Of a stretch of 64,000 bases of DNA, positions 47,645-58,927 are shown in pieces. The notes below the pieces were generated by a model. It did not search any database, was not told the DNA's origin, and saw only the letters and a program-made list of their open reading frames with translations. The position numbers and the translations under genes are program-made. Position 1 is the stretch's first letter. Each line of letters starts with the position of its first letter. This DNA is from Shewanella inventionis (lineage in GTDB: Bacteria; Pseudomonadota; Gammaproteobacteria; Enterobacterales; Shewanellaceae), in assembly GCF_014641855.1 (NCBI RefSeq), contig NZ_BMII01000014.1, positions 62,001 through 126,000 of the forward strand. Direction: 5' to 3'.

Positions 47645-50032
47645 TTAATCCCTCAACGATGCGTTGAACTCGGTCTTAAGAGCCGATAAGACTGAATCCA
47701 TAGTTTCAGTGATATCTTTTTCTTCAAGTGTACGAGTAGTGTCTTGTAATGTAAGTGCGATAGCGAGGCTCTTTTTGCCAGGCTCAACACCTTTACCTTG
47801 GTATACATCGAACAAGTTTAAGCCAACCAACTGATTTTCGCCAACTTTTCTTATCAAATTCATAACATCAGTGGCAGAAACTGCTTCATCTACTACAAGC
47901 GCAATATCGCGACGGTTAGCAGGAAACTTAGATACAGCTTGGGCTAGCGGCAAACGGGCGTGCAATAATGCATCCAGTTCTAACTCAAAAACAATTGTTT
48001 TGCCATTGAGTCCAAACGGCTTTTCCAAACTAGGATGGATAGCGCCGATGTAACCAATGACTCGATTATTTCTTAATATTTCAGCACATTGTCCTGGATG
48101 CAGCGCAGGATGTGTTGCCCCTTTAAAACTAAATTCAGAAGAGGCAACTGTCAAGCCAAGAATTGCTTCTAAATCACCTTTTAAATCAAAGAAGTCGACA
48201 GTTTTTGACTCCATTGACCAATGTTCTTCGTTTTGCACACCTGAAATAACCGCGCCCAGCATGGCTTGCTGGCGAACGCCAGAATCTGCTTGTGCATCAG
48301 GAACAAAGCGCAAACCGGTTTCAAATAATCTTACTCGACCTTGTTGACGGCTCTGGTTGTAACCCACAGCGGTTAATAATCCAGTAAACATAGACAAACG
48401 CATTGCCGACATTTCGATTGAAATAGGATTTGGTAACACCATGGCTTCTTGGCCTGGGTGCACTAAATTTTGCATTTTAGGGTCAACAAAGCTGTAAGTT
48501 ACTGCCTCTTGGAAACCACGAGCAACAAAAATGCTACGCACACGCTTAAGCGAAATGTCTGCTTCTTTGTGATCTGGCATGGTAAGCGATGCTTGTGGGG
48601 CGGTATTAGGGATGTTGTTGTAACCATAAATACGTGCCACTTCTTCGATTAAATCTTCTTCAATCGCCATGTCAAAACGGTAAGTTGCAGTTGTAACCTG
48701 CCATGCATCATTTGCTGTTTCAACGCTAAAGCCTAAACGCTGTAAAATCTCTACTACGTCAGCATCAGGAATATGATGACCTAAGGTTTTATCTAACTTA
48801 CTGCGACGTAATGTGATCTTTGCCGCTTTTGGTAAATGCTCAGCAGATACCGCTTCAATCACTTGCCCTGCTTCACCACCACAAATATCAAGCACAAGAC
48901 GTGTAGCACGGTCCATTACTTTGTGTTGTAGCTCAGGGTCAACGCCGCGTTCAAAACGGTGTGACGCGTCTGTGTGCAAGCCTAAACGACGCGACTTACC
49001 CATAATGGCAAGAGGGGCAAAAAATGCGCACTCTAACAAGATGTCTTGGGTGTTTTCATTAACGCCAGTGCTTTCGCCGCCAAACACACCTGCAAGTGCA
49101 ACGGCTTGTTTGTCGTCGGCAATCACTAAGGTGTCGTTTGGCACGGTAATTTCGTTACCATCAAGCAAGGTTAACTTTTCAACGCCATCGGCTAAACGCA
49201 CGGTAATACCGCCGTTTAGGGTGTTTAAGTCAAACGCGTGCATTGGTTGACCAAATTCAATCAACACATAATTGGTAATGTCGACAATCGGGTCGATTGA
49301 ACGAATACCGCTTCGACGCAGCTTTTCTTGCATCCATAACGGCGTGGCAGCATTAACATTGATATTTTTAACCACACGACCTAAATATCGTGGGCATAAA
49401 TCTGGCGCAACCACGTTGATGCTAAATGGTGCATCAATTGTGGCATCAACTGCTTGCCATGTTGGCTCCGTTACTGCTTGACGGTTTAATACGCCCACTT
49501 CGCGCGCAAGACCTGCCATGCCTAAACAGTCGGCACGGTTAGCAGTTAAATCAACATCAATGATGGCATCATCAAGTTGTAAAAATTCACGTACATTCAC
49601 ACCTAATGGTGCATCTTGTGGCAGCTCAATAATGCCATCGCTTTCGATGTCGATGCCAAGCTCACCGTATGAGCACAACATGCCCATTGAAGGTTGGCCA
49701 CGTAATTTGGCTTTTTTGATTTTAAAGTCGCCAGGTAATACTGCGCCAACCATAGCAACAGCCACTTTTAAACCTAAACGACAGTTTGGCGCACCACAAA
49801 CGATATCAATTAGCTCGTCGCCACCCACATTGATTTTGGTTACACGTAATTTGTCAGCATCAGGGTGCTGGCCACATTCAACCACTTCGCCAATGATCAC
49901 GCCGCTAAAATCAGCCGCTACAGGGTCTACGCCGTCGACTTCAAGGCCGGCCATGGTAATTTGGTGTGATAACTCGTCACGACTTACAGATGGGTTAACC
50001 CACTCACGAAGCCAAGATTCACTGAATTTCAT
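47645..50032 (-). CDS. pheT: Phenylalanine--tRNA ligase beta subunit
   Basis: 795 residues, full length. N-terminal EMAP/OB tRNA-binding domain (about 40-150), B3/B4 editing region containing the [20 protein letters not shown] block, B5 domain, class II-like core, and C-terminal anticodon-binding domain (about 700-795, [15 protein letters not shown]). Pairs with PheS as alpha2beta2. Start 16 nt after the pheS stop. Intact, unlike pheS. Confidence 0.96.
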   Translation of the reverse strand: MKFSESWLREWVNPSVSRDELSHQITMAGLEVDGVDPVAADFSGVIIGEVVECGQHPDADKLRVTKINVGGDELIDIVCGAPNCRLGLKVAVAMVGAVLPGDFKIKKAKLRGQPSMGMLCSYGELGIDIESDGIIELPQDAPLGVNVREFLQLDDAIIDVDLTANRADCLGMAGLAREVGVLNRQAVTEPTWQAVDATIDAPFSINVVAPDLCPRYLGRVVKNINVNAATPLWMQEKLRRSGIRSIDPIVDITNYVLIEFGQPMHAFDLNTLNGGITVRLADGVEKLTLLDGNEITVPNDTLVIADDKQAVALAGVFGGESTGVNENTQDILLECAFFAPLAIMGKSRRLGLHTDASHRFERGVDPELQHKVMDRATRLVLDICGGEAGQVIEAVSAEHLPKAAKITLRRSKLDKTLGHHIPDADVVEILQRLGFSVETANDAWQVTTATYRFDMAIEEDLIEEVARIYGYNNIPNTAPQASLTMPDHKEADISLKRVRSIFVARGFQEAVTYSFVDPKMQNLVHPGQEAMVLPNPISIEMSAMRLSMFTGLLTAVGYNQSRQQGRVRLFETGLRFVPDAQADSGVRQQAMLGAVISGVQNEEHWSMESKTVDFFDLKGDLEAILGLTVASSEFSFKGATHPALHPGQCAEILRNNRVIGYIGAIHPSLEKPFGLNGKTIVFELELDALLHARLPLAQAVSKFPANRRDIALVVDEAVSATDVMNLIRKVGENQLVGLNLFDVYQGKGVEPGKKSLAIALTLQDTTRTLEEKDITETMDSVLSALKTEFNASLRD

Positions 50033-50047
50033 CTAATTATTGCTCCG

Positions 50048-50978
<931 letters not shown>

Positions 50979-51029
50979 GTTATCATCCACTGCATTTGTG
51001 CATATCAATGCGATTGGGCGTCTGCTTCG

Positions 51030-51059
51030 ACTATCAAATAAATCAACTAATTTGATAGT
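51030..51059 (-). other. Hairpin in the pheS leader
   Basis: Perfect 10-bp inverted repeat ACTATCAAAT / ATTTGATAGT with a 10-base loop, 52 nt upstream of the pheS start on the minus strand. No T-run, so not an obvious terminator; it may be a regulatory or stability element of the pheST-ihfA mRNA. Confidence 0.5.
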
Positions 51060-51281
51060 GCCGACGCGATAGTTTAACTCGTGTTATTTGCACAACGAGC
51101 CAAAGCTAGGGTTAAAATAAAAGAGTGAAATTTTACGTGAGCGACCGCAAATTTGCTAGTCATAATTGGACTTTTTAGTGGCAAATAGCTGTATTTAACT
51201 GCTATTTCGTTTCGTTGGCTTATCAGACATGGCCCTCGTGCTCAATTCACTACAAGGACACTGTTATATTTACTGTGTTAT

Positions 51282-51446
51282 ATATTAGCCATCACCACAA
51301 GAATGTGGTCTTTGTTACTGTTTAACATCGCTTATAACGCCGTTAGAAATGTTGAGAGTAGCACAATGGGCTCACTGCAATTTCTGGCTTATTCTTAGGT
51401 TTTTTTGCTACGCAATCTCTGATCACTTATTTATCCCGATTGGTAT
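51282..51446 (-). repeat. MITE-like intergenic repeat, copy 5 (inverted orientation)
   Basis: Reading the minus strand it begins ATACCAATCGGGATAAATAA, then GTGATCAGAGATTGCGTAG, AACGGCGTTATAAGCGATG and CACATTCTTGTGG. The far end is decayed (TGATGGCTAATAT). It separates the exeM terminator from the pheS promoter region. Confidence 0.82.
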
Positions 51447-51461
51447 CATTCATTAACGACA

Positions 51462-51488
51462 AAAAAGGTGCATTGAGCACCTTTTTAT
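51462..51488. terminator. exeM terminator
   Basis: AAAAGGTGC-ATT-GAGCACCTTTT; on the minus strand the A-run becomes a T-run. Confidence 0.8.
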
Positions 51489-51533
51489 CCGTAATGATTG
51501 TCATTTTAAATAGTGACCGTAGAGGTCATCATG

Positions 51534-54377
51534 TTAAAAATTAACACTGGTTTTGCCTTTCTCTCCGTCATTATCGACTACAGTTAGCTCAACGCTTTTT
51601 TCACGACGACTTAAGCTGTAGGTAACTATTCCAGATGCTTTTCGACCACTATTAAATAACCATTGATGCTGTTTAATCACCCCATCTTGATCATAACTGG
51701 TTGAAATAAACAACTTGATAAACCACAGATTAATTTGGCTAATTTGTGCTGTAGGCGCCACATTTTCGGCCTCAAGAACCACATTAACGGTTTGTGATGT
51801 GGTTGCCACCTCACCTTTGTCGTCGGTTACAGTTAATTGCACCAGGTATTCACCCGACTCTGCGTATTGATGTGATGCACTCGCGCCGACAGCCGTGGCG
51901 CCATCTCCAAAGTCCCACTGCAATTGAACAATGTCTCCATCACTGTCAGCAGATGTCGACAATACCTGTAATAGACTTCCGGTTAATTGCTGTTCAAAAC
52001 TGGCTAAAGGAGCAAGGTTTACCGGGGTAAATTGCAGTGACACAATCACAGGATCATGATCTGATGAGCGAAACGCATTATCTTGATAGAGTGATTGTTG
52101 TTGCAGATCAGACTTATACTCTAGGTTATAATCAAGCACAATCGGTTCATCCGCATTGATGTGCCATTCCGTTATCCCTACCACATCATCAAGCAGTGCA
52201 TTGTTAGCCAATGCATGATCAAGTTGTCCAGACTCGCCCGCAAACACATATGAATAAGGCGTTTGAACACCAAGGTGATGGCTTAATTCGTGGTAACCAT
52301 GGCTTGCTAACATGCTCAACGGATCTTCTTTGGCATAGGCATTTAAATCGCCTATAACCAATACCTTGCTGTTTGGATACTGATCGGCTAACCATTGCCC
52401 TATCGCATCTGTGGCTCGCGTACGTGTGATATTACAATTACCTTGACCATCAAGGGTGTCTGGATCATTTGCGCTATTGCAATCACTGCCTTTTGACTTA
52501 AGATGATTGACTGCTACTACCACAGTTTCATCGCTGCCATTCACAGTAAAAGCTTGGGTTAACATCGGCCTATTTTTGCTGTCATCAAATAATATTAATC
52601 CACTATCATCAACGGGTGAATTGCTTGATGACAAAATACGTGCAGCACCAGAAAGTGACAACTTATCGGTACGATAAATCATGCCAACACTAATGGCATC
52701 ACTACCAATTTGCGCCACATTTGGCATAACAACATCATAGAGGCTTGCTCCAATGGCAGCATTTAATCCTGTCACTAAGTCGTAAATTGCAGAGGTGCTG
52801 TCATAGCCATCGTTTTCAATTTCCATTAATCCAAAAACATCGGCATTAATGGTGTGCATTGCACTGATAATTTTTGTACGTTGGCGCTCAAACTCAGCGG
52901 CAGAATCGGCACCACGCTCCGTTGGAAAACCGCCACCGCTCCCATCACCATTAAAGTAGTTAAGTACGTTAAAACTGGCAATACGTAAATCACTATCACT
53001 GACCAGCTCTGGAGAGGTTTGGCGAGGATTAGTTTGCACCACATTGACAACATGGGTAGGCAAAATACGATATTGACTAAAGCCATAATGCATCACACCT
53101 TCAAGCTCTGTAATACTGTCGCCCACTCGTAATGAATTGTCTGCCGACAAACCTGGAGCTGGATATGGGATAACAGCAGGGTTTTGACTAGTAGAACCGT
53201 CATCTAAAATAATGCTGTCTTTGGTGTTTGCTTCAGTAACCGCAAGTGCATCTGCACCGGGCGTCGCAACTTGTGTACCAATAAAGTGACGTTGAGAGCC
53301 GAGTAATACCTCGCCGTATCGCCCTAAACTGTATACATCATTAACAACTAATGTTTGTTCAAATCTAACTCTCATGCCTTCTACACGCTCAAGCTGCTGA
53401 GTTTCTGCCATGGGTAATGTTACCGTTGCCGCTGCAGGCAATACCTGTTCATTAGCACATAAGGCAAACTGGCTCACTCCAGATAATTGAGTTGTGCCGT
53501 TATATTCAGACACAGTTGCAGCAATTCGAACACGATCGCCTACATTCACTGCTAAGGGCTGGTTAGCAGTGTAAACAAAAATACCTTCTGAGGTATCTGC
53601 ATCAGCATCTACTTGGGCATCAGCCATTTGCAAAAACAGCCCTGATAAGCCTGTTTGATTATCGCTGGTTACAATAGCTTCAACCACCACAGAGTTACCG
53701 ACCATAGGGCTGGTTTGTGTGTTACCTTGTATCTCATGGATTGCTACCGCAGCTTGACCACACACAAATTCGACAGGATCAACGGGGTCGACAGGATCAA
53801 TCGGGTCAACTGTTCCTGTTCCAGAAAATAAACCTAAATCAGCCACATCATCTTGAGCAAAACCTTGCCAGCCCGTTAATGTTACCGCATCGTCAACCAC
53901 GATATCTGGTGTCAGATTATCAATATCTCGACGGAGAGTATTATTTTGTGTCGATAAGTCTCCACTGCCCCACTCAGCTCCTGGGTCATTCCCCACTTGG
54001 CCAAGTGAATCAACAACCACATCATTATGGGTTAACACAATGGCGTCATCTCCATTGAAAAAACTGGCACTACTTGTCTGCTGCGCTAAAGCTAAAATAT
54101 CTGCAGAAGCATCATTATCGGCAACCACAAAGGTTGCATTCGCTGCAACACTGCCAATTAAACTGATGTTGGTTGAGGCAGTTGTACTACCATTAAAATA
54201 AAATGATAAAACATAATCACTTAAATCAATGGTATTAGCCGTTGGGTTAAATAATTCGATGGCTTTATTGTTGCTGCTACCTTCGATATATTCGGAGATA
54301 AGTAAGTCTTGTGAATTGGCTTGAAATGCCATAAGTGTTGATATTGAAACGGCAAGCAAAGTCTTATTGCTCAACAT
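51534..54377 (-). CDS. ExeM/NucH-type extracellular endonuclease
   Basis: 947 residues, secreted DNase. Signal peptide (about 1-22); lamin-tail domain with LISEYIEGSSNNKAIEL (about 25-150); OB-like region (about 205-310); endonuclease/exonuclease/phosphatase domain starting DLRIASFNVLNYF, with LMEIEND and the catalytic SSDHDPVIV; then two C-terminal PKD-like beta domains (SADSDGDIVQLQWDFGDG; TSYDQDGVIKQHQWLF). The usual Shewanella ExeM ends in a GlyGly-CTERM sorting tail; here the protein stops at the second PKD domain with KTSVNF and no such tail. It degrades extracellular DNA. Confidence 0.88.
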   Translation of the reverse strand: MLSNKTLLAVSISTLMAFQANSQDLLISEYIEGSSNNKAIELFNPTANTIDLSDYVLSFYFNGSTTASTNISLIGSVAANATFVVADNDASADILALAQQTSSASFFNGDDAIVLTHNDVVVDSLGQVGNDPGAEWGSGDLSTQNNTLRRDIDNLTPDIVVDDAVTLTGWQGFAQDDVADLGLFSGTGTVDPIDPVDPVDPVEFVCGQAAVAIHEIQGNTQTSPMVGNSVVVEAIVTSDNQTGLSGLFLQMADAQVDADADTSEGIFVYTANQPLAVNVGDRVRIAATVSEYNGTTQLSGVSQFALCANEQVLPAAATVTLPMAETQQLERVEGMRVRFEQTLVVNDVYSLGRYGEVLLGSQRHFIGTQVATPGADALAVTEANTKDSIILDDGSTSQNPAVIPYPAPGLSADNSLRVGDSITELEGVMHYGFSQYRILPTHVVNVVQTNPRQTSPELVSDSDLRIASFNVLNYFNGDGSGGGFPTERGADSAAEFERQRTKIISAMHTINADVFGLMEIENDGYDSTSAIYDLVTGLNAAIGASLYDVVMPNVAQIGSDAISVGMIYRTDKLSLSGAARILSSSNSPVDDSGLILFDDSKNRPMLTQAFTVNGSDETVVVAVNHLKSKGSDCNSANDPDTLDGQGNCNITRTRATDAIGQWLADQYPNSKVLVIGDLNAYAKEDPLSMLASHGYHELSHHLGVQTPYSYVFAGESGQLDHALANNALLDDVVGITEWHINADEPIVLDYNLEYKSDLQQQSLYQDNAFRSSDHDPVIVSLQFTPVNLAPLASFEQQLTGSLLQVLSTSADSDGDIVQLQWDFGDGATAVGASASHQYAESGEYLVQLTVTDDKGEVATTSQTVNVVLEAENVAPTAQISQINLWFIKLFISTSYDQDGVIKQHQWLFNSGRKASGIVTYSLSRREKSVELTVVDNDGEKGKTSVNF

Positions 54378-54535
54378 AATTGACCCCTATTACGATTGAT
54401 TAATGTAATTAATTACTTGTACTTGATATGTCTATTTAAGAATTATTAGATAAATATCAGTCAAGCGAGGGCAACTATATCCTTATGCAATGACACACCT
54501 GTTGCAATTGTGTTGCACAGGTGTTTCAGAAATAT

Positions 54536-54562
54536 AAAAACCGCCCATTAAGAGCGGTTTTC
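54536..54562 (-). terminator. Terminator after the retropepsin-like gene
   Basis: AAAACCGC-CCATTAAGA-GCGGTTTT hairpin with T-run on the minus strand. Confidence 0.8.
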
Positions 54563-54579
54563 AAGAAATACGATTGGTT

Positions 54580-55470
54580 TTAAGATTTTTTATTTACATC
54601 AACAATATAACGCCCTTGAAGCCAATTACGACCAATTAATAGTTTATAGCCCATTTTAGTGCGATCAGCTAAATTGACATCGACTAGGTATTCTTCGCCT
54701 GGCACACCGACATTTAATCTCACTGTATAGCGTGATTCAGTGCCCTGAGCATTACGGATCAACGCGGTGCTACGAATTTTGGTACGAAGCTCGACTTGTT
54801 CACCTTTTTCATTTTCAGTGGTAAAAGTAATGATTTTACCAATGTTGTTATCAATGTTGACTGTATCTTCGTTTTCGACTTGAATATTAACCGCATGCAA
54901 CGAGTTTTGTCCCGCTCCGGTATCGATTCGAGTATCAAATAACAACCCTGTTTGCTTAATACTGAGGGTAGCAACCGGGCCTATAGTTTTATTATGTGCA
55001 ACGTCAACAACATAACCTTTTTTTATAAAATTACGCCCAATAAGCAGCTTGTAATTCATGTGGCTGCGGTCGCGTAGGTTAACATATACCTTATGTAAAT
55101 CACCGGGATGGCCCACGTCTAATTTAACCATATAACGGGTTTCTATGCCTTGAGCGTTTTTAACTTTTGAAGTACTCACAATCTCGGCCTGCATGCGTTG
55201 TTTTTGGCCTTGCTCATTTTCTGTGGTGAACTCAATCATTTTACCTATATTGTGTTTCATCTGCTCAGATGCACCACCAATAATGTGTAAATCGACTGCG
55301 TGTAAAGAGGTATTAACAGCGCCGGTATCAATACGTGCTTTAAACATTAATCCAGAATTGTCTACCGTCATTGACTCAACTTGACGCAAAAGTGTAAATT
55401 GCTCACTTGCAAAAACAGACACTGAAACTAAACAACATAACAAAGCAGAAAACACAATACTTCTAAACAT
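54580..55470 (-). CDS. Tandem retropepsin-like (RimB/PF05618-type) exported protein
   Basis: 296 residues with a signal peptide (about 1-21). It contains two copies of the domain once called ATP-dependent zinc protease and now seen as retropepsin-like. Each copy has an RIDTGA motif (DTG at about 48-50 and 183-185), a TTENE hairpin, NAQG-ES/ET-RY, and YKLLIGRN near its end. Retropepsins work as dimers with one DTG each; this single chain supplies both, so it may fold as a pseudo-dimer. ATG at 55470 follows GGGA by 6 nt. Partner and substrate unknown. Confidence 0.8.
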   Translation of the reverse strand: MFRSIVFSALLCCLVSVSVFASEQFTLLRQVESMTVDNSGLMFKARIDTGAVNTSLHAVDLHIIGGASEQMKHNIGKMIEFTTENEQGQKQRMQAEIVSTSKVKNAQGIETRYMVKLDVGHPGDLHKVYVNLRDRSHMNYKLLIGRNFIKKGYVVDVAHNKTIGPVATLSIKQTGLLFDTRIDTGAGQNSLHAVNIQVENEDTVNIDNNIGKIITFTTENEKGEQVELRTKIRSTALIRNAQGTESRYTVRLNVGVPGEEYLVDVNLADRTKMGYKLLIGRNWLQGRYIVDVNKKS

Positions 55471-55523
55471 CATCAATCCCAAAGAGTTAAAACATGTAAC
55501 CTAAAATGTGTTGCATTTTGCGT

Positions 55524-55874
55524 TTAACGTAATAAATGATCAATTTCTTGATCGAATAAATTTTTAATTAGCCCAGAAAATTCGGTAATAAAAATGCTTT
55601 GCTCTGGGGTGGCATTTTGATTAGCCACTGAAGCTAAAATTTCTTCTAAATCATAGACAATTGCATCAATTTCACGGATAACCATGTTACGTTGAGCAAA
55701 TGACAATTGCGGATTTTGACCACAAACCATAATGATCTGAGCAGATAATTGCTCCTCAAATAACTCCATCACAGTTTCCGCTGCGGCAGCATTGTTTTCA
55801 GACGCTTCAAACAAGCCTAAGTGCTCAGTCAAATACTGAATTAAATGCATATATCCGTCTTTATCGGTAACCAT
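55524..55874 (-). CDS. DUF3802 family protein
   Basis: 116 residues, acidic, all-helical, no signal. N-terminus MVTDKDGYMHLIQYLTEHL and RNMVIREIDAIVYDLEEIL match DUF3802, a family limited to Shewanella, vibrios and relatives. AAAGGTG lies 5 nt before ATG. Function unknown. Confidence 0.75.
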   Translation of the reverse strand: MVTDKDGYMHLIQYLTEHLGLFEASENNAAAAETVMELFEEQLSAQIIMVCGQNPQLSFAQRNMVIREIDAIVYDLEEILASVANQNATPEQSIFITEFSGLIKNLFDQEIDHLLR

Positions 55875-55953
55875 GTTTTCACCTTTATTTACGACTAATT
55901 TTATAAAAATGGCTTCGATCTATTGATAAAAGCCACAATTAAACTGTTCAGTG

Positions 55954-56529
55954 TTATTGCGATAATGTTAGCACAAATGACACTGGAACAACTAAGCTGA
56001 TACTCGGTAAGCCTGCGATTTCTCTTAACTTTTCAACACCAGCCACCAAATTAAACTCATCAGCTTGAACCAACACAGGTGCAAAGCTACTCACGACCAG
56101 TTTATTATCTGATAACTTAGCAATTAACACGTCAATCGTTTTATTTTGCTTTTTACCATGCATAGCAACTGAGGCATTAATTTGTGTCGTGAGTGTATCA
56201 CCCACTTTCATTCCCATTAAAAGCTTAGGATTAATGAGGGCGTTCACTTTAAGCTGTGGGAATTGTGCCACCTCAAACAAAATAGTTTGCATACGTTCGT
56301 CACGTATTTGTATTCCCGTATCAACCGAATTAAGATCAATACTTAATGCAAACGCACCAGCATCGGTTAATGAGCCGGCGACCTGCTTAAAGTGATGTAC
56401 CTCAGCAATATCGTTTTTCTTGACTGAAATAAAGCTGACACGTGAATGATCTTGATTGACTTGCCAATCGCCTGCCATGGCTTGAAAACTTAATAACCCA
56501 GCAGCGAATAAAGGTAATGCTATTTTCAT
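55954..56529 (-). CDS. YceI family periplasmic protein
   Basis: 191 residues with a signal peptide (about 1-18, FQAMAG). Mature lipocalin-like barrel with DWQVNQDHSRVSFISVKKNDI at its start and SALINPKLLMGM-type strands. YceI proteins bind long-chain isoprenoid-like lipids and respond to osmotic or alkaline stress. ATG at 56529 gives a 7-nt spacing to AAGGA; the second ATG three bases upstream is also possible. The longer frame from 56637 is not supported. Confidence 0.86.
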   Translation of the reverse strand: MKIALPLFAAGLLSFQAMAGDWQVNQDHSRVSFISVKKNDIAEVHHFKQVAGSLTDAGAFALSIDLNSVDTGIQIRDERMQTILFEVAQFPQLKVNALINPKLLMGMKVGDTLTTQINASVAMHGKKQNKTIDVLIAKLSDNKLVVSSFAPVLVQADEFNLVAGVEKLREIAGLPSISLVVPVSFVLTLSQ

Positions 56530-56615
56530 CATTTCGTCCTTTTTGTTAATAATGACACGTTTTACCACTACAAAAACAAGTATAGATGACGACTCCACCG
56601 ATTTGACAATTGTCA

Positions 56616-57071
56616 TTATTTTACTTTCGCAAGCCATTTATCTAATGCTTGTGCAAATGCGTGCTTATCCGCTTGTGAGAAACTATTTGGTCCACCGGTA
56701 TGTATACCACTGCTGCGCATTTCTTCCATAAAGTCTCGCATGGTCAGGGTTTGCTTGATGTTTTCAGTGGTATATACCGTCCCTCTAGGGTTGAGCACCA
56801 GCGCCCCTTTTTCAATTGCATCAGCCGCCAATGGAATATCGGCAGTAATCACCAAATCCCCTTTGCTTACCTGTTTAACAATATAATTATCGGCCTCATC
56901 AAAGCCTGAGCTGACTCTAATCATCGAAACAAATGGAGAAATAGGCACTTTTATCAGTTGATTAGCCACCAATACTAGCTGAATCGATTTGCGTTCAGAC
57001 GCCCTAAATAACATCTCTTTAACGGCATTTGGACACGCATCAGCATCGACCCAAATTTTATTGCTTATCAC
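56616..57071 (-). CDS. yaiI: YaiI/YqxD family protein (DUF188)
   Basis: 151 residues. [20 protein letters not shown] and [19 protein letters not shown], then [18 protein letters not shown] are the E. coli YaiI signatures, a PIN-like fold with acidic residues. GTG at 57071 is chosen: AGGAG lies 9 nt upstream and the sequence aligns with E. coli. 29 nt after pdxH, so probably co-transcribed. Function unknown. Confidence 0.9.
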   Translation of the reverse strand: MISNKIWVDADACPNAVKEMLFRASERKSIQLVLVANQLIKVPISPFVSMIRVSSGFDEADNYIVKQVSKGDLVITADIPLAADAIEKGALVLNPRGTVYTTENIKQTLTMRDFMEEMRSSGIHTGGPNSFSQADKHAFAQALDKWLAKVK

Positions 57072-57100
57072 GCGATAATGCTCCTGTTTATTAACACAGA

Positions 57101-57739
57101 TTAAGGTGCTAACCGATCTATTTGCCACTCGCTATCTGTTTTACTGTACATAAATCTGTCATGTAGGCGATGCTCACCACCTTGCCAAAATTCGATACTG
57201 CTTGGACGCACTAAATAACCGCCCCAAAATTTAGGTAAAGGCACCTCGCCTTGGGCGTATTTTGCCTTCATTTCAGCAAATTTTCCTTCTAAAGCCTGGC
57301 GCGCTGAAATTTTACTCGATTGCTTTGATACCCATGCAGCAATTTGGCTGTCTTTGGGCCTACTCATAAAATATTTAGCCACTTCTATCATCGACAAAGG
57401 TTCAGCCTCACCGACGATTGCAACTTGACGCTCTAATGGGTGCCAAGGAAACAACAAACTGATTTTACTGTTTGCAGCAATTTGCTTGGCTTTACGGCTT
57501 TCGAGATTAGTAAAGAACACGAACCCCTTGTCGTCAAAACGCTTAAGTAACACGATGCGTTGAAAGGGTTGGCCTGTTTCATCTACTGTGGCGACACACA
57601 TTGCGGTCGGATCTGTCAGCTGAGCATCTTTGGCCTGCTGGATCCATTTTTCAAATAAATCCATTGGATTTTGAGGTAAATCACCACGCCTTAAACCACC
57701 TTGAGTGTACTCACGGCGAATATCACTTAAATCACTCAT
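57101..57739 (-). CDS. pdxH: Pyridoxamine 5'-phosphate oxidase PdxH
   Basis: 212 residues, FMN enzyme making PLP from PNP or [20 protein letters not shown] N-terminus ([20 protein letters not shown]), [19 protein letters not shown] (FMN region) and [25 protein letters not shown] are conserved. ATG at 57739 has AAGGAAG upstream; the frame to 57763 is extra. Same strand as yaiI. Confidence 0.95.
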   Translation of the reverse strand: MSDLSDIRREYTQGGLRRGDLPQNPMDLFEKWIQQAKDAQLTDPTAMCVATVDETGQPFQRIVLLKRFDDKGFVFFTNLESRKAKQIAANSKISLLFPWHPLERQVAIVGEAEPLSMIEVAKYFMSRPKDSQIAAWVSKQSSKISARQALEGKFAEMKAKYAQGEVPLPKFWGGYLVRPSSIEFWQGGEHRLHDRFMYSKTDSEWQIDRLAP

Positions 57740-57954
57740 TTGTGCTTCCTTGTTTATACTCACTCGATCTATTTTACGCTGAGCTATTACATAAAAGCCA
57801 ACATCTAAACCTTGGCTTTACCATTTAATACCATTTCCAATCATGACCGGTTCAAACAAATAATGATTAAATGAGATAACACACCATTTTTTAATTAAGC
57901 CTTTACCGGAACCCAACAAAAGTAACCGAGAGTGGCTATCTTGTTTCGGCCTGA

Positions 57955-58881
57955 TTACATTAATTCGGGGTTCAAAATTTCAGTACCGAGCTGTTGAAAG
58001 TGGCCAAAATACACCTGATAATTTTGCTCTATAGGGTATGTGCAATGGGCTAAACAGATATTTTTAGGCTGGTTTGCGGCTATAACGGGAACATTAAATC
58101 CAATTGAGTCCCAACTAATGGGTTGCAATAATGCCAATAATTGCGCAGCGACTGGATTATCAGAGTCTGCCATATCAAAATTGGTTTCTACACTCACATA
58201 AGAGCTTTGCTCCTGCGGAGTAATGTGAATGGTAAAATATTGCTCGTCTTTTATACCGTTAACTGAAAAGCCTAATGGGCTAAATAAGTGAGCATCTAGG
58301 TTAAACCCAGCAAATAATGTGCTTAAACCTAATCGTTCACACACTTGCTCGACACTTTGCTTTGTTGAAGTTAAATACTGAGCGATAGGGCCGCTAATGT
58401 GATACATCAGTAGCTCGCTAGTCTTATCTTGTGCCGCGATCAAAGAGGTGTCACTGGTAAAAATAAAATGGTGATGACTGTCAAGGTGACCAATTCGACA
58501 AGCTTTTCCGGGTATGTATTGACGTAACCGGGCAATGTCATCGGCAAACGTAGAGGCTTGTAAATGAGCTAAATATTCATTCTTGCGTTGATAGCTCACA
58601 AACGCCACGTTTTTAACGCCAATATGCTCAAGCAATGCCAGTAAGCTGTCTATTAAAGTCGATAATCCGCAAGTTAACATAACAATGCGGTTATCCCATA
58701 CAAATAGGCTCGATTCACTTAATAAATAGGCATCGCAATGTTGATTATCAATAACAGAAATAATGTCTGCTTTAGCAAGACTGACGATTTGAGTCCAAAA
58801 ATCTAAGCCCAATAGCCGTAATGAGCCATGAGTGGATGCGGTTATGATCTCAACTTTTTTTTCAGAACCTTCAAAAAACAT
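57955..58881 (-). CDS. speD: S-adenosylmethionine decarboxylase, eukaryotic-type (class 2)
   Basis: 308 residues, a PF01536 AdoMet decarboxylase like the human enzyme, not the short E. coli SpeD. FFEGSEKK at the N-terminus, self-cleavage site LSESSLF with pyruvoyl precursor Ser58, Cys71 in LTCG, Ser206 (LGFSVNGIK) and His219 (FTIHITP) match human S68, C82, S229 and H243. At the position of human E247 the residue is Gln223. Product feeds spermidine or norspermidine synthesis. Lies 107 nt after speA on the same strand, past a hairpin. Confidence 0.9.
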   Translation of the reverse strand: MFFEGSEKKVEIITASTHGSLRLLGLDFWTQIVSLAKADIISVIDNQHCDAYLLSESSLFVWDNRIVMLTCGLSTLIDSLLALLEHIGVKNVAFVSYQRKNEYLAHLQASTFADDIARLRQYIPGKACRIGHLDSHHHFIFTSDTSLIAAQDKTSELLMYHISGPIAQYLTSTKQSVEQVCERLGLSTLFAGFNLDAHLFSPLGFSVNGIKDEQYFTIHITPQEQSSYVSVETNFDMADSDNPVAAQLLALLQPISWDSIGFNVPVIAANQPKNICLAHCTYPIEQNYQVYFGHFQQLGTEILNPELM

Positions 58882-58927
58882 CAGTGTAGTTAACCTTTAA
58901 ATACAGTAATGGCGTCACGATAAATAA

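Noticed and set aside
49518-50036. A 172-codon plus-strand frame opposite pheT
   Set aside because: Shadow of the conserved pheT sequence; low-complexity composition and no start signal.
51120-51163. A pheM-like leader peptide gene
   Set aside because: The only candidate frame has few Phe codons and no ribosome site, so I list it as a question in the findings, not as a gene.
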